Positions 1-11,664 of a stretch of DNA of 64,000 bases are shown here, piece after piece (positions within the stretch are counted from its first letter, which is position 1; each line of letters starts with the position of its first letter). The notes under the pieces are model-generated. The model had not been told where the DNA came from, searched no databases, and saw only the letters and a list, made by a program, of their open reading frames with translations. This DNA comes from Eutreptiella sp. 'Long Island Sound 2002' (Eukaryota; Euglenozoa; Euglenophyceae; Eutreptiales; Eutreptiaceae). The stretch spans positions 2,839,899 through 2,903,898 of the forward strand of contig OZ038394.1 of NCBI GenBank assembly GCA_964036045.1. Reading direction: 5' to 3'. Position numbers and translations under genes: made by a program.

Positions 1-1799
1 GATGGGGGAGAGACCTAAGCTGGGGACGCCGTAGGCTCAACTGCCCCCTTTGCAACACACATAAAGGGTCGGATGACACGCCACGGGCCTTGAATTTGAC
101 CTCCAATTTTGAGGTCTGAAAGTGCCAAGACCGCAGATCGAAAACACATTCTGCCGTCATTTGTAGCCCCTTACAAGGACCCCAGCACTTGGGACAGAAC
201 AGTATTATTATTTGTGCCCCATGTGGGATTTGACCTCAGAATCAATTCCAGGTGTACGCAGTGGTGTTTCACGAGGAAACTGAGTTCAAGAGGCTTGGCA
301 CAAAAGTGCCTGTTTTTGTTTCGCCCAGAGGGCACGGTTTGTGGGGTTGCCAGCCACCACTCTGGCAGCGACTCACGAGGATGCCCCGCAGATGTATGTG
401 TGAGCATTTGCGAACTGGGCGTCAGGGTAGCTGTTCCTGTTTTGCATGGAGGGCAGGCGTCTGTGAGGTTGCCAGGCGGCACTCTGGCAGTGACTCACAT
501 CCGTTGGGTTGCCATCGATAGGAGCGTTTGAGAGGTCAATGCGGAGGGAACCCGGTGGCGCGTGGTCCACAATGGGCACCAGGCGTGGGGGCCCCAGGGG
601 GTGGGGCAGACGGCTGTTTCTGGGATTTGCTCGTTGGTGCAGGCCTGCACCTTTCGCAGCTCGGTGGGCTCCAAGGGTGGGCCGCGGGAGGGCATCTGTC
701 GATCTTACCTGGTCAAATTATTGGGCATGGGGTTATGCCAGTGAACGTGAAGCCAGGTTTGGCTGAGAGGCTCGCTCCCAGAGTTGCGTATGTCTGATGA
801 TTGCCACAAGCTCCATAGTTCACTTCACATAGTTGGGCTGCTTCAGGCGGTAGAGATCAGGCTCCAACAACCGCACGAGCTATGGACTGCACGAACTCCC
901 ATGTACCCGCATAGCGGCCCTCGGTATCGTTGCTTCTAATTTTCGTTGCAGGATTCTGTAGCGGTCAACCGACGGTTTTGCCAACACACTGTAGTTATTA
1001 GTCAGTGCGTTGATGCCCCGAAAGATGGGGTGTTTTCACAACGCTCTCCCAACACCAGGGCTTACATGAGCACCAGACGATCGTGTAGTTCGCTGGTGCC
1101 TGGGAATCGCACGGGAATGTAAGGTCTACCTACCACACAGACAACCACAAGGGCATTAGTTGCTGCAGAGGAAATGCGTGGACCTGAGACATTGAAGTGT
1201 CACCTTTTCCTTGAGTTTGGGTCCCGCTTTGTTGCCGTGCTGTTCATGAGGGGAAAGGTGGCGTACTTAGTCCCCTGGTTTTCAAGAATCGTGGCTTAAT
1301 GTGGCCCATTTGCCCCATGCAGATTTTGCCAAGACAAAATTTGTAACGTACTCTGCCCCGACCCTCCCTTGTAGATCCACCGGCTCCAACGCTGCTCCAC
1401 CTTCATTCATGGTCCCACTTATTCCCTGTGGTCATCCTTCTTCCTCTATTTCTATGACGTCACCCTTTCACATAATGGCAACGTCATCGCCTAACATCAT
1501 GATTATTTTCCGTTAAAATATAAATGGTTTTCAGGCAAAAAGTAAATGATCTTCACTTGCCCTTGCCATACTTGTTAAAGTCCTCCTGACAGGTTAATAA
1601 GAATTCATACGAATAACACTCTGTAGGTCCGAAACTGCTTTGGCAAAGTGTAGGTAGGGCCAGTCTGACTCGAATTGACTTGCGCAGACCGCACAATGGG
1701 GCTTTGGTTTGGGCGGACATTTTGGCTGATCCCTTTTGAGGGTGGGGTGTAGTGGGGTCCAGACGGGTTCCGTGCGCCTCTATCAGGCTATCAGCAGCA
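1..1799. other. No supported gene; intergenic
   Basis: I see no splice-supported coding sequence here. Around 335-370 and 455-500 there is a diverged pair of short direct repeats built on 'ggttgccag...cactctggcag.gactcac'. Upstream exons of the STPGR gene that follows could lie here, but I could not find another PG-rich motif. Confidence 0.5.
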
Positions 1800-2457
1800 G
1801 GTCCTCAAGGAGCAAAACGGGCACCCCCACAAAGGCAGACCGCACGAGCGATTCGGCCCCGGGGCCTGACAAATACACCCCCAACTTCACGGCCGTGGAG
1901 AAGAAGAAGAGGGCCATCACGATATCGAAGGCCAACCGCTTCCCCTCGCCCAAGATCGATGACATTCCAGGCCCAGGTCTTGTAGCCTTTGCCCCTACGC
2001 CCCTGCCCTGCACACAACGCTCCCGCCGCTCCCCCGCATGCCCCACAGGCCGCCCCACCCCCTTACCCCCCAAGCACGCCCCGGTTGTGTTATGATCATG
2101 CGCCCGCACCTTCTTTGATGACTGTTTGATTCACTTTTCAACAAGCCCCTGCTCTGTCTGTGCATTGCTGGTGCTGGATCCCCCCCTACCCCCCCTTCCA
2201 AGATAAGCCTGCCTGACCCCTGCACCGCCCATTTACCCGCAGGGGACTACGACAACGCCGGCATCCTGCAGCGGGGCGCCTCAAAGGGCGTCAAAATCCC
2301 CAAGACAACTGCGCCCGTCGAGACGTCCATTGCGGATTACAAGGACCTGAAGTACGAGTTGAAGTCCCCCGGCCCGGGCTTCTACGCCCCGGTGCAGAAC
2401 GGCCGGGGGAAGAAGTACGACGCCTTCCCATTAGAGCCCCTCCTCTACGAGCTCTGA
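1800..2457 (+). CDS. Sperm-tail PG-rich repeat (STPGR) protein, C-terminal two exons
   Basis: Two exons join in phase. The first ends at 1976 (cca g|gtcttg) and the second runs from 2243 (cccgcag|GGGAC) to the TGA at 2455-2457. The intron is 1977-2242, GT...AG, phase 1. The spliced product carries three spaced Pro-Gly motifs: APGPDKYTPNF in exon 1, IPGPGDYDNA across the junction, and SPGPGFYAPV near the C terminus. Repeated PGPGxY units define the STPGR/SHIPPO family, whose members sit on or inside axonemal microtubules. The product ends in LEPLLYEL. The 5' end of the first exon is uncertain; the frame is open from about 1736, and a CAG near 1800 is a possible acceptor. Upstream exons are missing from my reading. 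The family call is fairly safe; the exact orthologue is not determined. Confidence 0.78.
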
Positions 2458-4079
2458 GCTTGCCGACCAGGCACCGCCGCTTGGACCTCTCAAAGCCGGC
2501 CACTGCTCCTGGTGCCCAGGGGGTCCCCCCCTTCCCCCTAGGGCCCTTTTTTTGCACTCAGTCCCCTCCAGCCGAGACCGATAAATCATGCGCACGACAC
2601 CTGGACTAGAAGTACCCGGTTCGAACCCTGTAATCTGGAGTGGCTGTCCTGGGCAGTAAGGTGTCCGTGAGCCCATGAGCCGGAAGGGGCGAGGGAGAAA
2701 GGGTAACGGTACGCCGGCGTCCGGAGATCGCCTAGGCAACCTCACCGCAATTTTACATGTTTGCGCCCGGGGGCGGTTACGGGTTGTTCTATCCTCATTC
2801 AAATGTGGCAAATGTATGTCAAATGTATGCGTAATGCGCCGATGGACATTCCGGACCCCGAGGCAGACTAGAGTCAAACAGGCTGCCGAGACACAGTGTA
2901 TTGATGTGACCCACGAACCGGCCCCATTTTGTGCTCAAAGTGTGTACAAAGTCACCTCAAGAACTGCCACAGGCATGAACTGAATTCGAGTGAATCACCC
3001 CCGTTGCGGGGCAACCGGTGCTCTGACCTCTCGACCGACCGGGGCTGCTGGTACCGATTCGGTGGCAGTCGATGGACCCGTGGCCAGCATCCCAATGCCG
3101 ATCCAAAGGCCCCCTCCTGCGGCCCATCCCAGTGGTGTGGCAGGCACGTCATGGGCTGTGGTTGTCTCGCATTGCCCCCCCCCCCCCCCCGCCCTCCCAG
3201 CGCGCCATGGCCACCCACATGGCCGCAGGGCAACGTCGGACCGCCCGCGCTTCTGTGACGGAGGGAGGGGTCAAGGCCCAGCCGGGGCTCCAAGCCCCCC
3301 CCCCCCCGGCCCCCCGCCCCCCGCACTCAGCCTCTGTGGGACTGGGGCTCAGCTTTGTGGCCCACAAATCCCCCGCGATAGAAAGTGAACATGGAGGGCC
3401 AGGGCTCTTTTTAGCAACTCGACACCACTGGGGCCGCCCCCCCCCCCCTTTAAGTGATTGGGCCAATTTTCTTCCGGGCCTTCGGCCAATCAACAGTTTT
3501 CTCCGGCGCCTTTGGCGCCTCTAAAAACTCAGCACCACCGGGGGGGGGGGGGGAACCCCACCCCCCCTTAACAGGAGCCCTGGCCTACGTGAGCCCCCTC
3601 CTTGTGCCAGGCGCCTCTGTGCATTCCGGAAGCGCTGCTGCAGGCGCTTGTGGCTTTTCCTGCCGCGGGCCTGCGGTGGTGCACTGGTGCATTTGCAGTG
3701 GCGCGCCATCGCAGGTCGGACCCAATGCAACGCAGCTTCCCGGCCCTGCGACTGCAACAATCGTCAATGCATCTGCCTCCGCGTTGGATTGCACGAACCA
3801 ACGTTGCCAGAAGAAAGGAAGCTGATCCTTAATTTCCAATATCGGTTTTCGTAAGTCTTGCCGGGGTGTGCGTCGGGGGCTGTTGGGGTGCGCGTCGGGG
3901 GTTTTCTGGTGCTCCGCGCTGTGGAGCCGCCAGTGTCCGATGGCTTCAAGGCTGGATTGTGGTTTTTCCGCGATGGAGCCGTCCAAACGCTTGCGATCGG
4001 CTTGTCGGCGGGGGTGTGGGGGGCGGACTCCGAACTGGGGCTCAGTAGACAGGGCCATGGAGTAGGGGCCCCAGAACGC
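2458..4079. other. No supported gene; poly(C)/poly(G)-rich intergenic DNA
   Basis: This stretch holds several C or G homopolymers (about 3177, 3296, 3437, 3540), which make every frame look proline- or glycine-rich, plus the first copies of the twin-hairpin repeat. No splice-supported exon is seen. Confidence 0.5.
3405..3590 (+). repeat. Twin-hairpin interspersed repeat, copies 1-2
   Basis: The unit is 'caactcgacaccac-ggggc', a C tract, 'ctttaagtgattgggccaattttc', then two adjacent stem-loops: GGCCTTCGGCC (3477-3487) and GGCGCCTTTGGCGCC (3505-3519). A second, partial start (aaactcagcaccac, G tract, C tract, cttaacaggagccctggcc) follows at 3524-3590. A full copy with both hairpins recurs at 4810-4940, a hairpin-less one at 4380-4485, and a reverse one near 59385-59475. 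Confidence 0.65.
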
Positions 4080-4363
4080 CGCGCGCCGTAGCCTTTGCGT
4101 CCGAAACGGCCCAAATCTTGAGCGATGGACATCCCCCCCAAAACATCAAGCCTTTTCCAATGAAACACCAGTGTAGGGATTTCATATTTCCCAACAGTGT
4201 TGATTGCAAACCCAGTGACCCAAGCACGACCCTCAATCTCACTGATTTTGAGGATCTGGTTGTTGGTTGGTTGAATGGAAGCAGATGCGCGTTGGGTTCC
4301 ATATTTTTCAAACCTCATATGATTGCATGATATGCCACATGGAGACTGGACTTGAATGGCCAC
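4080..4363 (-). pseudogene. Pogo/CENP-B-type DDE transposase fragment
   Basis: The minus-strand frame contains KYGTQRASASI, then about 20 residues later EGRAWVTGFAINTVGKYEIP and TLVFHWKR. In pogo-like DDE transposases this is the conserved block 'KGTkqv...E.g..vTv..aiNA.G..iPPl.iFp.kr', which surrounds the second catalytic region. No start, no complete DDE triad and no flanking exons are visible, and homology stops near 4095, where the frame runs on into low-complexity sequence. I read it as a truncated remnant of a Tc1/mariner-superfamily element. The assignment is from pattern memory only; a profile search could change it. Confidence 0.45.
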
Positions 4364-4379
4364 TGGCAGCCCTGCTCAG

Positions 4380-4485
4380 GGCTCCTTTTGGCAACTTTTG
4401 GCACCACTAGGGGTGGTGTGTTGGGGGGGAGTCCCCCCCTAGACCCACCCACCCACCACCACCCCTTAAAAGGAGCCCTGGCCCC
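4380..4485 (+). repeat. Twin-hairpin repeat family, copy without hairpins
   Basis: It carries 'ggcaacttttggcaccactagggg', a mixed G/C tract and 'ccccttaaaaggagccctggccc', matching the second start of the copy at 3524-3590. The two hairpins are absent. Confidence 0.5.
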
Positions 4486-4809
4486 AGCTTCGTTGTGGAT
4501 GTTAGCTGGGGGTCCCACATTTCGAGTGAAGGCACCCTCTGAAGGGTGCCAGACACAAAAAAAAAAACACAGTCATGGGCCTCCCAGTGAATTAGTTCCT
4601 GAGGCTCTTGGTGCACCGGTGCACTCGCGTCGTCAAACTAGGTCCATCCTCCGGAGGTCCCATCCGTGCCATTTGTCTGGGGCACCAGGCGCCCACTGTA
4701 CGTCAATGCCAGCAGATCAGCCCCCCCCCCCCCCCCTCCCTCTGCGTGCCTCGAGACAAGAGGACAGACATGCCCCTCTCACCCACACAACTGCACTGCT
4801 AAACCTCCC

Positions 4810-4940
4810 TTAGCAACTCGGTACCACAGCCCCCCCCCCCCCTGGACCTACTCACCCCCCCCCCCCCCTTAAAAGATTGGACCAAATTTTCTTCCGGGCC
4901 TTCGGCCAATCAAAAAATTTCTCTGGCGCCTTCGGCGCCA
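4810..4940 (+). repeat. Twin-hairpin interspersed repeat, complete copy
   Basis: Same order as the copy at 3405: 'tagcaactcggtaccacag', C tracts, 'cttaaaagattggaccaaattttcttcc', then GGCCTTCGGCC (4897-4907) and GGCGCCTTCGGCGCC (4925-4939). The stems are kept although the spacer has diverged. Confidence 0.65.
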
Positions 4941-6235
4941 ATTGAAAAAAGCCTTGCCCCCAATCCTCCCACAGCCACCGTCTGGAGGGAGGCCGCCACG
5001 CCTCCACAAGTTACAGCCAAGTGCGTGAAACCGGAAGTACCAATCGGCAAAGTGACTCCACTTTTATGGCCCAACCACCCCCTGCCCCACCCCCCCTTGA
5101 CACTCCCCATGTCGACTTGACTTGAATGGGGTACGGGGAGTAATGTAGGTGACCAGAGGTGCAGGAAGGGTAGGAGACTAAGTGTACGATTGTTGTTGCT
5201 GCAGCGGAAAAGGGGAGCATCTTTTCGTCTTTTCTCGTGTACAATCATTGAAATATGAAGTCGCACTAACACATGTGGGCATCGACCTCCTCGCCCAGCG
5301 CGGTATGGTCCCACAACCGGCGCAAGCACCGGGGCAAGGCACACTCAGAACTGTCGCCGATACATCTCATAACAAAGACCTGACTTGACCTGACCCGATT
5401 TGAATGGGGCGCTGATTTCCCCGGTCGTATATTCGGGCCTCACTTTTACGCCTTTATGCCTTACAACCCCCCTTTCCCACGCCCGGAGTTTGCGAATGCT
5501 CACGTGTATGTCCTGGGGCCAACTGTGGATTTGGGCCCCCAGGCCTCCCCACCGACTGTCCCGCCCAGTGGTCGCACAATGAGGCAGGCATGGGGCTCCC
5601 ACGGCCCAGTTCGTATCGCATGTATGTGGCCGATGGCGAGTCCATGGGCCGCCGGGCGGTCTCTGGCGCCTCTGGCCAGGCCCTACCAGCCCCACCTTCG
5701 GCACGGCGGCTACAGCCACTCAGGGCCCTCCCCATGGGCAGTCCTCAGCCCCAGCGCTGTGCCCGTCTTTTTGTTGTACATATAGCGCTGCCACCCACAG
5801 CCGTCGGTCTGCGCGTGGCACTCGTCAACGCGTCGGCGTTTCCCGGCCGTGAAGTGTCGGTTTTGGGTGACATGTCCGCGAGCCTCTGATCCGAATTTGC
5901 AGTGCCCCAGTCGCACTGCAGAGCAGCGGTCGCACGCGCGCCAGACGGCGAGGGTGTCTGTGCCAAGCGCCGAGCGCTGCGGACACAAAAGCTCTTGCGC
6001 CGGATGCGCGATGGAGGGGCTCAGTTTTGGGGTCGGGTTGTATGTCTTGTCAATTGTGCGAATGTAAATTCTGCCCCGTGAGGGTGCCGCCCGCGCGCAC
6101 AGTGCCCCAGGACATGTGCATTTGGCTGCATCCATGAGCCCTGATACGCATGTGGCGCTGCAAGGCACCACGTCAATCCGTTTCAAAGTTATGGGGCTAC
6201 GTTCCGCAGCGCGGCGTAAAACCCGGATTGCAATG

Positions 6236-6379
6236 GCGCTCCTTCACGGCGCTGGGCACCACGGCATCAACTCCTCAACGCTTTGCTGCACTGGCGGCGG
6301 CACAGCATGACTGTTGAGCGCTCCTTCACGTCGCTGGGCTTCACGGCGTCCTGTCCCCAACACTTCACTGCTTTGGCGG
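6236..6379 (+). repeat. Tandem duplication of a ~63-bp unit
   Basis: Units 6236-6298 and 6318-6379 both run 'gcgctccttcacg.cgctggg...cacggc...ctcaac.cttt/cttcactg...ggcgg' with scattered substitutions and a ~19-bp spacer. Confidence 0.6.
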
Positions 6380-7625
6380 TGAGCTGCTCGCAACAGTCGC
6401 TGCCGCATCGTTTAAACTGACTCGATCAAGGACCATACCAGCATTTCGGTACACTTGTTTTGTGATGCAGTGTGCGCGGTGCGGCACCCTCCGTGCTCCC
6501 TCCGCCCCGATCACCTCGGCCACCCTCAGTGCCTCAAAATGTTGTTTTCGTAACCCCGCGCCTTTGCGGAAATGACGCCTTGTGCAAACAACACCAGGCG
6601 TTGCTTTCGCACCTTTGGGAGCCATGGACTTTGGTGGTTCCATTTCTTTGCTTGTGCCTCGGAAGCAGTATGTTTGATGTCGTTGGCATGATCTGCAAGC
6701 TGGGGGTGACGTTTCGTTTGCTGTGCTTGCCTGAACCCATATCCCATACCCCATGTCAACATGATGAAGTCGACAGGATGGCCATGATTCTGCTCCCCAC
6801 CCGGGGCCGTACATTGGATCGGCGGATGAAAAAAAAACATGATGAAGTCGACAAGATGGATGCCCAAGCCACTTGACCTAGTCCGAGGAGACATCACATG
6901 TAGACACCGCCCCTGTCGAAACAACTTTCTGCGACTTTGAGCGCCTTTGCCGTCGACTGCGCAAAAAAGGGGTGCTACCCTGTTGGACTAGAATGCGCGC
7001 AGTGGGCTATCAATCAGCAGTTCGAGCTGTGTGGCACGCGCCCTGATTGAATCATTGGGGCGAGCCATTGCCAGCCGATATTAAGCCTTTCGTCCAGGAT
7101 TTTCAAGATTGTAGTTGTAGTGCGAAGCGGTTCCGTCTTATCCCGTCACCTGTGGCCCCTGTCATGCCATCACACGCAGGGTCACAGCAACCTACTTCAT
7201 CCACTCCCAAGTCACCGCGAGGTAGAAGGCTGCCCTCTTGACTTATTTCAGAGCGGCTGACGGTGACACGCAAGAACACACGCGGGTGCGCGCGCGCGCG
7301 CACGCACATGATTGATGCGCCAACACGATAGCTCAGAGCCAAGCAGCGAGCGCGGCAGGCACCCTCAAGCAAACAGAGGGGTGGATCGGGGGGGGGGGGG
7401 GGCTTTCTCCTACGGTGTACCCCATGACCCCATGACCCCAGGACCCCATGACCAAGCCCTCTGCCCCGGTAACCCTACCTCCCGTTGAATCGAATCCACT
7501 TTCTGGCAGTACACCTCACCTCATGTATGTGTAGTAAACTGAGGGTGTGGGACGGCTTCAGCCATTTTCAGGGCCGCGGTGCTTGGCCACCTCATCGCTG
7601 CCCGCTGGCCAATATCCCCCATCCA

Positions 7626-7650
7626 GGGAAGTCTTAGAATGGCCGTGATT
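7626..7650 (-). mobile_element. Solo end of hAT-like CAGGGA...TATTAGAA element
   Basis: CAGGGAAGTCTTAGAATGG closely matches the right-hand terminal inverted repeat of the element at 37316-37497 (CAGGGACGTATTAGAATGG). A related inner word, 'tcctacggtgtac', lies at 7405-7420, so this may be a rearranged or decayed copy. Confidence 0.4.
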
Positions 7651-8092
7651 CTCATTGGGAATAAATCATAGTGTCATGCTTCCGTGTGTAGCACCTCCCC
7701 TCAGAGCCTCGACGTGCAGTATACCTGGCTGGCCTGTCCCATGTTACCTGTCTGCTACCAGCTCGTTTTCCCTTCATGAGGCCCTCACTTGCCCCCCGCC
7801 CCCCCCCCCCCCACTCATCTGCATGCTTCAGAGGCGGTGGTATCACTGCCGCCCTTGCGCAAGCACACGTTGTCTAAGCATGGCCCCTCCGTCTGACTGC
7901 TGTTCTTGTGCCGCACTTTTTGTGGTCCAACCCAATTGTAGTGGGAGAGGGGGCGGGTGCACGTGAGGGTTGCGGCCGCTCACAGCTCTGCCGCGCAGTG
8001 CACCCCATTTTTGTGCAAACGCCCGCGCGGAATGAAAGAGCCCGCATTCAACCCGGAAACTGGTGACGAAACGTGCGCCTGTCGCACCTACA

Positions 8093-8407
8093 GGGGGCGT
8101 ACCGTGCGCTGTGCGCGCGCTGTGCGAAAAGTTGGCTGTTCTCCACCACCGGGAGTTCGGTAAGTTCAGAAGGTTGAAAGGACGTCATTGAATGGCTGCT
8201 GCAGTGGACGGGGCTATAGGGGGCAGAATTTAGGTCCATGGGACCCATGGCAAGCATCAGATGTTTGAATTTTTGAGTTTTGAATTGATTGTGCATGATT
8301 CCTCAGGTGGGTCGTTTTTAGGGTTGTTACCTGGATAATCACCGTAATAATTGGCGCTGTGCGCGCGCTGTGCCCGCGCTGTGCCCGCGCTGTGCGAAAA
8401 CGCCCCC
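8093..8407 (+). mobile_element. GGGGGCG-ended non-autonomous transposon, core type A
   Basis: The 315-bp element begins GGGGGCGTACC and ends CGCCCCC. Exact 3-bp direct repeats ACA (8090-8092 and 8408-8410) flank it, the expected target-site duplication. Just inside each end are copies of GCGCTGTGC in the same orientation (two on the left, four on the right) followed by GAAAA. There is no coding capacity. The core (8137-8350) closely matches the copy at 10499 but not the core of the copies at 57701 and 32174. A 3-bp duplication with subterminal repeats fits PIF/Harbinger- or CACTA-type transposition; I cannot choose between them. Confidence 0.8.
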
Positions 8408-8410
8408 ACA

Positions 8411-10495
8411 CACGGCCTTGTTCCCAGCACGGGATCCCCATCTCGCAGGTGTTTTCCCTATCCAGCTGTGTGCAGAAGCATCGCTTCCCTGCCCCATCCG
8501 TGTTTTCTGGGATGCATGTGAGGGACAAACATGGGTGCGTATGGGCTCTGCTCCAGGGACTTCTGAGTGCAAAGCACGTGGTTGGCATCTGAAAAATCCA
8601 ACAAGGATTGGCCAACACATGCCACAGCAATGCCCAAGCGATTCTTTCATTTGCCATCGTCAGTGCAGGAGGATTTGTGTTTTTGTCGGTCCAGGTCAAT
8701 GCCTTACTGCACCCATGCACATGCCACCGCTGGCAGCATATCATCCTACAGTACTTCCCTCATACGCCACTGTCTTTTTCACCCCACACTCTTCTGTGCC
8801 TCATTTGCACACTGGAAAGCCGACGGGCGTGGCAGTCTCCCGCTGCATCATCCGGTATCAGAGCCAGCTCATCCTCTCACTGCGTGTCACATCCGCTACC
8901 ACCGTCATTTGTGGGATCCTCGTAGAATTGGACAGCTCTGAACCTTGACCCCGAGAAGCAGCTCCAGCGCCATACAGTGTGCAGACTACGCCGCCTCATC
9001 TTGGTCCCCCTAGGTCCATTTCCCATTTCCCTCCAGGTCAATTTCTTTTCGGGCATTTAAGGCCTTACCCTTGTGCAGGGGCCGACCCCTGTCCGTGCCC
9101 CTGCCGTAGCGGCGGTTGGCTGCCAACTGCTGCTGGGTAGCTCCCAGCAGTTGGCCTATACCGACCGCCAGTGGAATTTCCTGCTGCAACAACGGTGAGT
9201 CAGAGGGTTCGTTATTGTGTCGGTCGATTGTGCATGTCGGCAGATACGCCAAATGAGCGATCCTCTCGCATCCAAAAGGCGTAAACCTGCGTTTCAAGGG
9301 AGTTCCCCCCCCCCGGGGATGCAACAGAAACATCGTGCAGTTGCCTTGACTCCTGCCCATCAGACCAGGGGCTCGCTGTCAATACTTAGCTGCAGCACAG
9401 CGGTCCCGGGTCTGCACCGGGGTGCATTGAAGTCCCCAGGATGCATTTGGCTGGTATGTGCACTGCCGACCATTTCACGGAACCCCTCTGCGATGCCGTC
9501 GGGACAGCCCTCTGCACCTGAGGAGAACTGGGAAGTTTGCATTACCGCAAGCCCCTTTGAAATTAAACCTACACAATACCCTGGGAATCAGCACACTGCT
9601 GCCAACAGAGACGACAGCTACAAAGTGCCGATGGTGCCCCTGGAAAGTGTGTTGTGCAGCGGCACACCGCCCCCCGCTCTCCCATCCCTGATGGGGATGT
9701 GGCCGAACTCTTGTGGAATTGTCTGGGACTGCCAGGCGGTACCCAGATTGGCGCGGCTGAATGGAGGTCCACCCTTCCAGATGCAGCAGGGCTTGCCCCT
9801 GCAGCAGTATACCATGATGTACAGCATGTGATCTAACCGGCAGCAGCCACGAGAACGCACTGGGCATGGCCAGGCAACCACTGAGCAAACATAACCGAGG
9901 TCAGCCGTGGAGCCTCTTGCTCTGTCGGCGCCGAAGGCACCCTGCCATGCGACCCTCAGGGACGCAAGGGTGGGACTTCGTGCCCTCAATCCCCAGGCCA
10001 ATGCTCCGAAATATGCCCACACACACACACACACTCTCTGTCTCTCTCTTTTTGACTGTTTCACAGCAACTCCCAATCTTGTATGTAATTTTTGCTCTTT
10101 ATTGCCAACCCGCCAACAAGGCATAGGCAGAGCCCTGGCAGGACTTTGAATGCTTGGGCTGGCAATGGTGGTCTCACTTGAAGCGTGTATGCTGTCTGCT
10201 GCACAATCTGGCCAAATATTACCGTGTAATTTTGAATGTGTGGCATGGGCATTAGAAGGGGCTAGGGTAGCCCTGGGCAAGGTTGGTAAAAAGAGGGAAA
10301 GACATGTATGCTTCTAGTCCATCCTGCACATTTTGCAGTTTGGAACTGCTGGTGATCTTGCATGCTGCTAATGATGCATAATTGTGCCGTTTGGATCTGT
10401 GCCTGCCTGCATGCGCCAAAAGTTGTTTTGAACCAAATGCAGCCCAGCCCCCCCCCCCCCCCCCGTCCAAAGCAACGCACATGTGCAAGCACCAC
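8411..10495. other. No supported gene; one hairpin and an (AC) run
   Basis: A 204-codon plus frame (9217-9831) exists, but other frames are equally open and no splice sites or motifs support it. At 9119-9154 'gccaactgctgctggg' faces 'cccagcagttggc' across a 5-base loop and can form a strong hairpin. A short (AC)n lies at 10018-10035. Confidence 0.4.
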
Positions 10496-10498
10496 TAG

Positions 10499-10824
10499 GG
10501 GGGCGTACCGTGCGCTGTGCACGCGCTGTGCGCGCGCTGTGCGAAAAGTTGGCCGTTCTCCACCACCGGGAGTTCGGTAAGTTCAGAAGATTGGAAGGAT
10601 GTCATTGAATGGCTGCTGCAGTGGACGGGGCTATAGGGGGCAGAATTTAGGTCCCTGGGACCCATGGCAAGCATCAAATGTTTGAATTTTCGAGATTTGA
10701 ATTGGTTGTGCATGATTCCGCAGGTGGGTGGTTTTCGGGGCTGCTACCCGGATAATCACCGTAATAGTTGGCGCTGTGCGCGCACTGTGCCCGCGCTGTG
10801 CGCGCGCTGTGCGAAAACGCCCCC
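10499..10824 (+). mobile_element. GGGGGCG-ended non-autonomous transposon, core type A, second copy
   Basis: The 326-bp element has the same ends, subterminal GCGCTGTGC arrays and core as the copy at 8093, in the same orientation. It is flanked by the 3-bp repeat TAG (10496-10498 and 10825-10827). The two type-A copies differ by scattered substitutions and by the number of subterminal units. Confidence 0.8.
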
Positions 10825-11070
10825 TAGGCGTTGGTTCCGTCAATTTTTCCACGGTGGTGTGTTTTTCAATTTGTTCTACTATGTGCCATGTGTGCTTCTT
10901 GATACCTGGGTTTTGAGATGCACAATGTTCATATTATGTGTCAAGGGGAGCTCTGCTGGCCAAGAGAGCATTTGTAGTGTGTTTTGCCTCTTGGTTTTCA
11001 CAGTGAATAGTGCACCACGCTTTGGATAAAGCCTGTTTGGCCGTTGTACGATCCGCGGTCCACTGGTGCA

Positions 11071-11346
11071 GAAAGTCGCGGTGTTGTCGTTGGTCCCTCT
11101 CGCAGAGGTGCAGATTATTTGGCAATTGAGTATGAGCGAGATGGGAAGACTATAACACATGACTGTGCATCGTTGGAGAAGATGCGCTTCGACATCCGTT
11201 CTCCATCACCCCCCTCCCCTTTACCATCACCTGCCCCAACGGCACCTTCCCCAAGGTCACCACATGCATCCATGAAAGCAACCCCCGCACCGAAACCTCC
11301 ACTTTCTGGAAAGCAGCTGCCACCTGCCCCCAACAAATTTGGTTGA
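11071..11346 (+). CDS. Unassigned coding-like exon, Pro/Ser-rich tail
   Basis: The frame opens after a possible acceptor (ctggtgcag|AAAG) and reads ESRGVVVGPSRRGADYLAIE, then YERDGKTITHDCASLEKMRF, then a low-complexity Pro/Ser/Ala segment, with a stop at 11344-11346. The first ~40 residues look like a small beta-rich domain; the rest is likely disordered. I do not recognise the family. It may belong with the coding-like exon at 12236, as part of a gene or of a mobile-element protein. Confidence 0.35.
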   Translation, partial: ESRGVVVGPSRRGADYLAIEYERDGKTITHDCASLEKMRFDIRSPSPPSPLPSPAPTAPSPRSPHASMKATPAPKPPLSGKQLPPAPNKFG

Positions 11347-11444
11347 AATACTTTTGGAAGAAGACACCCCCCGTGGACGCAACTGCATCAGTGCCACCCC
11401 CACAGCCTTGAATTAATTACTGGCCAGGTCGCTTGTCAAATGGC

Positions 11445-11470
11445 AAATTTACGCATATATGCGTAAATTT
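11445..11470. repeat. Perfect 26-bp palindrome
   Basis: AAATTTACGCATA is followed directly by its exact reverse complement, with no spacer. It lies in A/T-rich intergenic DNA. Confidence 0.8.
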
Positions 11471-11664
11471 TACGAAAACGGCCAGTTTTTGGGCCATGGC
11501 GGTGTTTACAAGTGTAAATTTGGTGTACATTGTTGTATATCGCTATGTTTGCACTATTTCATGATGCAATTGACCAGCATTATCTTGCAAGTTGTGTGCT
11601 TTTTGTCATTTTTTTCACATTGTTGCCTTTCTTACATGGTTGTCAAGGCAAATTTCGCGCGCGT

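Larger units (their letters stand above)
4941..8092. other. No supported gene; short local duplications
   Basis: No exon could be supported. Structure seen: a tandem duplication (6236-6298 and 6318-6379), a repeated 'catgatgaagtcgacaagatg'-like word (6759 and 6838), a CG/CA alternating run at 7288-7310, a G tract at 7388-7403, a short 'ccatgaccc' repeat at 7421-7452, and a solo transposon end at 7626-7650. Confidence 0.45.

Noticed and set aside
2590-2660. tRNA-like GGTTCGAACC box
   Set aside because: The T-arm stem does not pair beyond two bases, and no D-arm, anticodon arm or acceptor stem can be drawn.
3764-4095. Continuation of the transposase frame
   Set aside because: Beyond about 4095 the frame becomes Pro/Ser/Arg-rich low-complexity sequence with no transposase motif.
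9217-9831. 204-codon plus frame
   Set aside because: Other frames over the same stretch are equally open. No motif, no splice sites.
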